Assembly (NCBI GenBank): GCA_964490085.1 | Contig: CAZBAO010000060.1 | Coordinates: forward strand, 1-9,317 | Direction: 5' to 3' | Origin: RGIG3009 sp964490085 | GTDB taxonomy: Bacteria; Bacillota; Clostridia; Oscillospirales; Acutalibacteraceae | DNA length: 9,317 nucleotides | Shown here: positions 4,964 to 9,317 of the stretch, in pieces | How the letters are laid out: each line of letters begins with the position of its first letter | Numbering within the stretch: the stretch's first letter is position 1 | The notes under the pieces: model-generated | Databases searched by the model: none | Told to the model about the DNA's origin: nothing | Seen by the model: the letters and a program-made list of their open reading frames with translations, nothing else | Program-made: the position numbers and the translations under genes

Positions 4964-5824
4964 ATGCCGGCTTTGACAGATCTGAACACCGTGCGCGACA
5001 TTTTATCACGACACGGCTTTTCGTTTTCCAAGGCGCTCGGTCAGAATTTTCTCATAAACCCCTCGGTTTGCCCACGCATGGCACAGCTGTGTCATCCCGA
5101 GCTTGACGGTGAATTTGCCGTTCTGGAGATCGGGCCCGGTATCGGGGTGCTGACGAAAGAACTGGCACGGGTGGCAACACGCGTCATCAGCATTGAATTG
5201 GATACCCGCCTGCTCCCGATCTTGCAGGAAACGCTTGCGGAGTATTCGAATGTCACCGTTATCAACGGCGATGCGATGAAGCTCGACCTCGCCGCGATCA
5301 TTCAAGAACACGCCGAGGGACTTCCGGTCGTCGTGTGTGCAAACCTGCCGTATTACATCACCTCCCCGCTGCTCATGCGGCTGCTCGAAAGTCGGCTGCC
5401 GATCGAAGCGATCACCGTATTGGTGCAAAAAGAGGCCGCCGTGCGGCTGTGCGCACAGCCCGCCACCCGCGAGTGCGGCGCGGTCACCCTGGCAGTGCGG
5501 TATTTTGCCGAGCCGGAGATCCTGTTTTCGGTATCCCGCGGCAGTTTTTTGCCCGCCCCGAAGGTGGACAGCAGTGTCATCCGCCTGCGACTGCACGACG
5601 AAACGCCTTGCGACATTGCCGACGAAGCGCTGTTCTTCCGTCTGGTACACGCGGCGTTCCAGCAACGTCGAAAAACCTTGTCCAACTCGCTCGGCTGTGC
5701 GGGATACACCAAGGAACAGATCGCAAAAGCATTACAAACGGCGGGACTTTCGCCCACTTCCCGTGCAGAAGAACTGACACTGGCGCAATACGCGGCTTTA
5801 ACGACCGCTTTTCAGAACGTATAA
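4964..5824 (+). CDS. rsmA: 16S rRNA (adenine1518-N6/adenine1519-N6)-dimethyltransferase RsmA
   Basis: RsmA (KsgA) transfers four methyl groups from S-adenosylmethionine to two adjacent adenines in the 3' terminal hairpin of 16S rRNA, late in small-subunit assembly; loss gives kasugamycin resistance. The 286-residue protein has GQNFL at 26-30, the SAM loop EIGPGIG at 55-61, the acidic ELD at 78-80, catalytic motif NLPYYI at 127-132, QKE at 155-157, FLPAPKVDSSV at 195-205 and FQQRRKTLSNSL at 232-243. The ATG at 4964 is preceded by GGAGGG (4953-4958). An in-frame ATG at 4910 would add 18 residues that lie in the leader palindrome and lack a binding site, so it is rejected. It is transcribed divergently from mnmG and ends at a terminator shared with malQ. 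Confidence 0.97.
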   Translation: MPALTDLNTVRDILSRHGFSFSKALGQNFLINPSVCPRMAQLCHPELDGEFAVLEIGPGIGVLTKELARVATRVISIELDTRLLPILQETLAEYSNVTVINGDAMKLDLAAIIQEHAEGLPVVVCANLPYYITSPLLMRLLESRLPIEAITVLVQKEAAVRLCAQPATRECGAVTLAVRYFAEPEILFSVSRGSFLPAPKVDSSVIRLRLHDETPCDIADEALFFRLVHAAFQQRRKTLSNSLGCAGYTKEQIAKALQTAGLSPTSRAEELTLAQYAALTTAFQNV

Positions 5825-5852
5825 AAACACCCTGCTACAGCAGGGTGTTTTT
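5823..5852. terminator. Shared bidirectional terminator of rsmA and malQ
   Basis: The arms AAAAACACCCTGCT (5823-5836) and AGCAGGGTGTTTTT (5839-5852) are perfect complements, with T runs for both directions. The rsmA stop codon (5822-5824) touches the left end and the malQ stop codon (5837-5835) lies at the loop, so the right arm also encodes the last residues of MalQ. Confidence 0.92.
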
Positions 5853-7334
5853 ACTTTGTTTTTTCTCGATTTGCGGGAGTCTGCCGTATAAAGCGGTATT
5901 CTCCCGCACGATGCCGGCAAGCCAATCGTTGATACAGCCCTGCCCGATACGCCACTGCCAGTTGTCACCGAGCGTTGCCGGTGTGTTGATACGCGCCTCA
6001 CTGCCGAGCCCGATAATATCCTGCATCATTAAAACGGCGGTATCCGCCACCGACATGAGCGCCGCGCGCATCATTGACCAGTTAAAGCCTTCTTCATCGT
6101 CTACGTGGAGATATCGACGTGCCATCTGCACGTCTTCTGCGTCTGCCGTTTCCGCCCAGCCGAGAATGGTATCGTTATCGTGCGTGCCGGTATACACTAC
6201 GCAATTTCGGTCGTAATGATGCGGCAGATAGTCGCTGTCCTCACGGCTGTCGAACGCGAATTGTAAAACCTTCATGCCGGGGAAGCCGGAAACAGCCAAT
6301 AATTCCCGAACGGCGGGAGTGAGAAAGCCGAGATCCTCGGCAATGATCGGCAGATCCCCACCCAACGCTGCGAACAGCTCCATGCCGGGACCTTTGACCC
6401 AATGTCCGTTTTTAGCGGTCAGCTCGCCGTACGGCACGGCAAAATACGATTCAAACCCACGGAAATGATCGATGCGCACCAGATCATACAGTTTCAGCGC
6501 ATACCGCAGGCGGCGTTTCCACCAGCCGTAACCATCCTTTTCCATGTACGACCAATCATACACGGGATTTCCCCAAAGCTGACCGTCCTCGCAAAAAGCG
6601 TCCGGCGGAACACCCGCCACCAGCTCGGGACGCAAACGTTTATCCAACTGAAACTGAACGGGTTCCGCCCATACGTCGGCGCTGTCGTATGCCACATAGA
6701 TCGGAATATCTCCGATAATGCGAATACCGGCGGCGTTGGCGTACTCCTTGAGCGCCGACCACTGCACGGTAAATTCATACTGCACAAATCGATAAAACGC
6801 CAATTCCTCGGCATAGGTGCAACGAGCGGCAGACAGTGCCGCCTCCTCGCGCAGACGGAGCGGTTCTTCCCATTCCGACCAATTTTCGTCTGCGTGTGCC
6901 TTTTTGAGTGCCATGAACAGCACGTAATCGTCCAGCCACCACGCGTTTTCCGCACAAAAGGCGTGGTATTCTTTATCCGGCACAAAGCGACGAAACGCTT
7001 TTTTCAAAAGCGGCAGCCGGTTTTCGTACAGCTTGCCGTAGTCGACCCTTGCAGGCTCGCTGCCAAAATCACAGGCGGTGAGCTCGTCTTCGGTCAGTAA
7101 GCCGTCGTCTTTAAGGGTATCCAGATCAATGAAATACGGATTTCCCGCAAACGACGAGAACGACTGATACGGCGAGTCGCCGTAGCTCGTAGGCCCGAGC
7201 GGCAGTACCTGCCAGTAGCTCTGCCCTGCTTTTACCAAAAAATCGACAAATTCATAGGCTTCCTTGCCGATCGTGCCGATACCGTAGGGGGACGACAACG
7301 AAAAGATCGGCATCAAGATACCACTTGCTCTCAT
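5835..7334 (-). CDS. malQ: 4-alpha-glucanotransferase (amylomaltase, GH77)
   Basis: MalQ moves maltosyl and longer alpha-1,4-glucan units between malto-oligosaccharides in the cytoplasm, releasing glucose and making longer chains for phosphorylase. The 499-residue protein begins MRASGILMPIFSLSSPYGIG, the usual amylomaltase start. It carries WQVLPLGPTSYGDSPYQ, GDIPIYVAYDSADVW, the nucleophile in RIDHFRGF (Asp289), the acid/base in IAEDLG (Glu333) and the third carboxylate in GTHDNDT (Asp386), spaced as in Thermus amylomaltase. The ATG at 7334 was chosen because family homology begins there; AAAGGA lies 13 nt upstream, rather far. An upstream in-frame GTG at 7373 would overlap the permease gene and add 13 residues unlike the family. 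It is the last gene of the sugar-transport operon, 10 nt after permease 2, which ties the transporter to maltodextrins. Confidence 0.95.
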   Translation of the reverse strand: MRASGILMPIFSLSSPYGIGTIGKEAYEFVDFLVKAGQSYWQVLPLGPTSYGDSPYQSFSSFAGNPYFIDLDTLKDDGLLTEDELTACDFGSEPARVDYGKLYENRLPLLKKAFRRFVPDKEYHAFCAENAWWLDDYVLFMALKKAHADENWSEWEEPLRLREEAALSAARCTYAEELAFYRFVQYEFTVQWSALKEYANAAGIRIIGDIPIYVAYDSADVWAEPVQFQLDKRLRPELVAGVPPDAFCEDGQLWGNPVYDWSYMEKDGYGWWKRRLRYALKLYDLVRIDHFRGFESYFAVPYGELTAKNGHWVKGPGMELFAALGGDLPIIAEDLGFLTPAVRELLAVSGFPGMKVLQFAFDSREDSDYLPHHYDRNCVVYTGTHDNDTILGWAETADAEDVQMARRYLHVDDEEGFNWSMMRAALMSVADTAVLMMQDIIGLGSEARINTPATLGDNWQWRIGQGCINDWLAGIVRENTALYGRLPQIEKKQSKNTLL

Positions 7335-7344
7335 GGACTCATCA

Positions 7345-8202
7345 CTATCCTTTGACTGCGCCGGACAGCACACCCGTGATGATGTGCTTCTGGCAAATGA
7401 TATAAATAACCACGATGGGGATCAGACACATCATGATCATCGCCATCGTCGCACCGTAATCCACCCGACCGAAGCTGCCCTGTAAAAACTGAATGTGGAT
7501 CGGGATCGTCATATATTTGGTACGATCCAGCACCAGATACGGCAACAGATAATCGTTCCATACCCACATGATCTGCAGGATCGCCACCGAAATATAGGTA
7601 GCTCTCATGATCGGCATATCCACCAAAAAGAAGGTCTGCAGAGCGTTACAGCCGTCGATATTGGCGGCCTGCTCCACCTCCCGCGGGATACTTTTAATAA
7701 ACCCCGAAAACAAGAATACTGCCAGCCCCGCGCCGAAGCCGAGATAAATGATGGGGATGGTCCACGGCGTATTGAGATTGAGAGTGTCCGCGGTTTTGGA
7801 CAGCGTGAACATCACCATCTGGAACGGTACGACCATGGAGAAAATGCAAAGGTAGTATATCATTTTACAGAACCAGCTGTCAACACGGATGATATACCAC
7901 GCCGCCATCGACGTGCACAGCAGGATCAATGCCACCGAGAAAACGGTGATGACCACGCTGTAAAAGGCAGACATATAAAACGGATAGTTGCCGTTGTTGA
8001 TACCGGTTATATAGTTCTGAAGCCCCATAAACGTGTCCGCCGCAGGCAGCTGAAACGGAGTCAAGGCAATGGACGAGCTGCTCTTGAACGAGTTTATCAG
8101 CACGATCACGATGGGCAGCACCCACGCGATCGCAAGCAGCGAGAAAATAACGGTCAACGCCGTATTGACCGCGCGCGTGCCGCGGCTCAAATTTGACTGC
8201 AT
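7345..8202 (-). CDS. Sugar ABC transporter permease 2 (MalG/UgpE type)
   Basis: This 285-residue inner-membrane protein has six likely membrane segments at about 16-38, 78-100, 112-134, 148-168, 202-222 and 252-270. The cytoplasmic EAA loop, which docks the ATPase, is at about 175-197: EVEQAANIDGCNAL followed by FFLVDMPIM, with the invariant Gly at 184. The C-terminal ending SGAVKG is typical of this permease class in carbohydrate importers (CUT1 family). The start ATG overlaps the stop of permease 1 by one base (TAATG), with GGGAGG about 11 nt and AGGA about 4 nt upstream, so the two permeases are translationally coupled and would form a heterodimer. Substrate cannot be read from the sequence; the malQ gene just downstream suggests malto-oligosaccharides. 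Confidence 0.94.
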   Translation of the reverse strand: MQSNLSRGTRAVNTALTVIFSLLAIAWVLPIVIVLINSFKSSSSIALTPFQLPAADTFMGLQNYITGINNGNYPFYMSAFYSVVITVFSVALILLCTSMAAWYIIRVDSWFCKMIYYLCIFSMVVPFQMVMFTLSKTADTLNLNTPWTIPIIYLGFGAGLAVFLFSGFIKSIPREVEQAANIDGCNALQTFFLVDMPIMRATYISVAILQIMWVWNDYLLPYLVLDRTKYMTIPIHIQFLQGSFGRVDYGATMAMIMMCLIPIVVIYIICQKHIITGVLSGAVKG

Positions 8203-9095
8203 TATTCCTGTACCTCCCTGCTTCTGGTCAAATACAGCTGGGACAGGGCGATCGCCACGACCACCACGAAGAAGATGACCGCCTTCGCCTGACCGACGCC
8301 CATGTTGGATACGCTGTTATAGAACGATTGGTAGATGTTAAGCGCCAGCATTTCGGTCTGTCGGAACGGCGCACCACCCGTCAGCGCTAAGTTCTGATCG
8401 AATAGCTTAAACGAGTTCGTCAGCGTTAGGAAGGTACAGATCGTAACCGACGGCATCACACACGGAACGGTGATGTGGCGCAGGATCTGCCACGCGCCGG
8501 CACCGTCGATCTTGGCGGCCTCCAGATATTCCGTCGGCACGTTTTGCAGACCGGCGATATAAATGATCATCATATACCCGATCTGCTGCCAGCAAAGCAG
8601 AATAACAAGTCCCCAAAAGCCGTAGGTAGCGTTGAGCGCCAGCGTCGAATCCAAAAAGCGGATGATAACACCGTCCAGAATCATTTTCCAGATGTAGCCG
8701 AGCACGATACCGCCGATGAGATTCGGCATAAAGAACACCGTGCGAAAGATGGTGGAGCCCTTGATCCCCTTGGTCAGGACAAACGCGATCGCAAACGCAG
8801 CGAGATTGATCACCAAGACAGATATGACCGTAAACGCGACCGTAAACAGAAACGATCGCAGAAAGGTTTCGTCCTGAAATGCTTTTACATAGTTGTCAAA
8901 GCCGACAAAGGTCGTAAATTTTAAGGTCTTAAACCGAAAAAAGGATAGATAGATGCCCTGAAGGAACGGCCAAACAAAGCCGACGCAAAACGCGATGAAC
9001 GTGGGCATTAAAAACAGCGGCGCAAAGACGCGCATCGAACGCCGCTGACTGCGGCTCATCACCGCGGAAGACGACCGTTTTGTTGCCTTTTTCAT
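8202..9095 (-). CDS. Sugar ABC transporter permease 1 (MalF/UgpA type)
   Basis: This 297-residue permease starts with a basic cytoplasmic tail (KKATKRSSSAVMSRSQRR) and has six likely membrane segments at about 24-46, 82-106, 115-138, 160-180, 212-232 and 270-289. The EAA loop is at about 189-213: EYLEAAKIDGAGAWQ then ILRHITVPCVMP, with Gly198. The stretch LALTGGAPFRQTEMLALNIY is characteristic of CUT1 carbohydrate permeases such as UgpA and MsmF; it lacks the large extra N-terminal region of enterobacterial MalF. The ATG at 9095 has AAGGGGG 7 nt upstream. It lies between the binding-protein gene and permease 2 in one operon. The matching ATPase is not in the window and may be a shared MsmK/UgpC-type protein encoded elsewhere. 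Confidence 0.94.
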   Translation of the reverse strand: MKKATKRSSSAVMSRSQRRSMRVFAPLFLMPTFIAFCVGFVWPFLQGIYLSFFRFKTLKFTTFVGFDNYVKAFQDETFLRSFLFTVAFTVISVLVINLAAFAIAFVLTKGIKGSTIFRTVFFMPNLIGGIVLGYIWKMILDGVIIRFLDSTLALNATYGFWGLVILLCWQQIGYMMIIYIAGLQNVPTEYLEAAKIDGAGAWQILRHITVPCVMPSVTICTFLTLTNSFKLFDQNLALTGGAPFRQTEMLALNIYQSFYNSVSNMGVGQAKAVIFFVVVVAIALSQLYLTRSREVQE

Positions 9096-9121
9096 GTGCA
9101 GTCCCCCTTGTTGTTATGCCG

Positions 9122-9153
9122 AAAAGGGCGGCCGCCCAGCAGCCGCCCTTTTT
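9122..9153 (-). terminator. Intercistronic hairpin between binding protein and permease 1
   Basis: The arms AAAAGGGCGGC (9122-9132) and GCCGCCCTTTT (9142-9152) pair perfectly over 11 bp with a 9-base loop. On the minus strand the 3' arm ends in four T. It begins 10 nt after the binding-protein stop codon and lies before the permease ribosome binding site, so it is likely a partial terminator or mRNA-stabilising hairpin that lets the binding protein be made in excess. An alternative smaller palindrome GGGCGGCCGCCC (9126-9137) overlaps it. Confidence 0.75.
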
Positions 9154-9162
9154 CAATCAGAA

Positions 9163-9317
9163 TTATTGATGTGATGCCTGATATTGCGTCGCCCAACCGT
9201 CCACAATCGCGGTTTTCACGCCGTTCCAGTCGCCGGTGCCGGCGGAGTACGCCGCCAGTGCCGAAACGACCTCGGCGCGCCAGGCGTCGGTGTTCGGGGT
9301 ATATGGGAACATCCACT
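9163..9317 (-). CDS. Sugar ABC transporter substrate-binding protein, C-terminal end only
   Basis: Fifty codons and a TAA stop (9165-9163) are visible; the gene continues beyond the right edge. The tail contains FPYTPNTDAWRAEVVSALAA, then DWNGVKTAIVDGWATQYQ. This resembles the C-terminal helices of extracellular carbohydrate-binding lipoproteins of Clostridia (CUT1, MsmE-like), which end with a pattern of W/F-P-x-T-P, then V-K-x-x-I-V-D-x-W-x-x-Q-Y. The position directly upstream of two sugar permease genes supports the assignment. It would capture the sugar outside the cell and hand it to the permease pair. Signal peptide and ligand-binding residues lie outside the window, so the substrate cannot be judged. 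A different frame open across the same bases gives an Arg/Gly-rich peptide and is not the gene. Confidence 0.82.
   Translation of the reverse strand, partial: WMFPYTPNTDAWRAEVVSALAAYSAGTGDWNGVKTAIVDGWATQYQASHQ

Noticed and set aside
5335..6216. Long plus-strand open frame crossing rsmA and malQ
   Set aside because: It spans a strong terminator and parts of two convergent genes in wrong frames, and its Arg/Pro/Ser-rich peptide is typical of GC-rich shadow frames.
7335..7373. Upstream GTG start for malQ
   Set aside because: The added residues are unlike amylomaltases and the sequence is the end of the permease gene in another frame; family homology starts at 7334.
7495..8196. Plus-strand open frame of 233 codons opposite permease 2
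   Set aside because: It is very rich in Arg, His, Gln and Asp, the usual antisense image of a membrane-protein gene.
9092..9316. Alternative minus-strand frame at the right edge
   Set aside because: The peptide is Arg/Gly-rich and runs through the intercistronic hairpin into the permease start; the neighbouring frame ending at 9163 matches sugar-binding protein tails.

Overview
The window looks like a chromosome segment from a Gram-positive bacterium of the phylum Bacillota, most likely a Clostridia member of the gut Oscillospiraceae/Ruminococcaceae type. The pointers are a DUF896 (YnzC-type) protein and a YerB-type DUF3048 lipoprotein, both families I associate with Bacillota, plus strong AGGAGG-like ribosome binding sites, TTGACA/TATAAT promoters, a tRNA with encoded CCA and an MsmEFG-type sugar transporter. 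Most of the window is GC-rich; the first ~300 bases are not (92 of 300 are G or C by hand count). The genus-level placement is inference.

Left edge (1-628): an AT-rich unidentified gene on the minus strand runs off the left end. Upstream of it lies a regular array of short, different hairpins (363-520), then a GNRA-loop terminator and a complete minus-strand tRNA-Arg (anticodon CCT) with a near-consensus promoter. Next (679-1842) is a single-gene unit on the plus strand encoding a DUF3048/YerB-like lipoprotein, ended by a 19-bp bidirectional terminator.

Middle (1846-5852): a minus-strand operon mnmG - rsmG - DUF896 gene with very tight junctions (ATGA overlap, then 4 nt), divergent from rsmA (ksgA). 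These encode tRNA wobble-uridine modification (MnmG), 16S rRNA m7G methylation (RsmG) and 16S rRNA dimethyladenosine formation (RsmA), so the block serves translation and ribosome maturation. The 310-bp divergent control region (4654-4963) holds a promoter for each side, a cluster of TTTCCAC/GTGGAAA motifs resembling weak DnaA boxes, a 10-bp tandem repeat, and a 12-bp-arm dyad around the inferred rsmA transcription start. mnmE, the frequent neighbour of mnmG, is absent.

Right (5835-9317): a minus-strand sugar-uptake operon, in transcription order solute-binding protein (C-terminal tail only) - intercistronic hairpin - permease 1 (MalF/UgpA type) - permease 2 (MalG/UgpE type) - malQ (amylomaltase). 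The transporter should import an oligosaccharide, and MalQ points to malto-oligosaccharides as substrate. No ATPase gene is present in the window. rsmA and malQ converge on one terminator whose hairpin contains both stop codons or parts of them.

No obvious defence, toxin or mobile-element gene is visible. The parts least explained by known families are the hairpin array, the motif cluster upstream of mnmG, and the palindrome ahead of rsmA.
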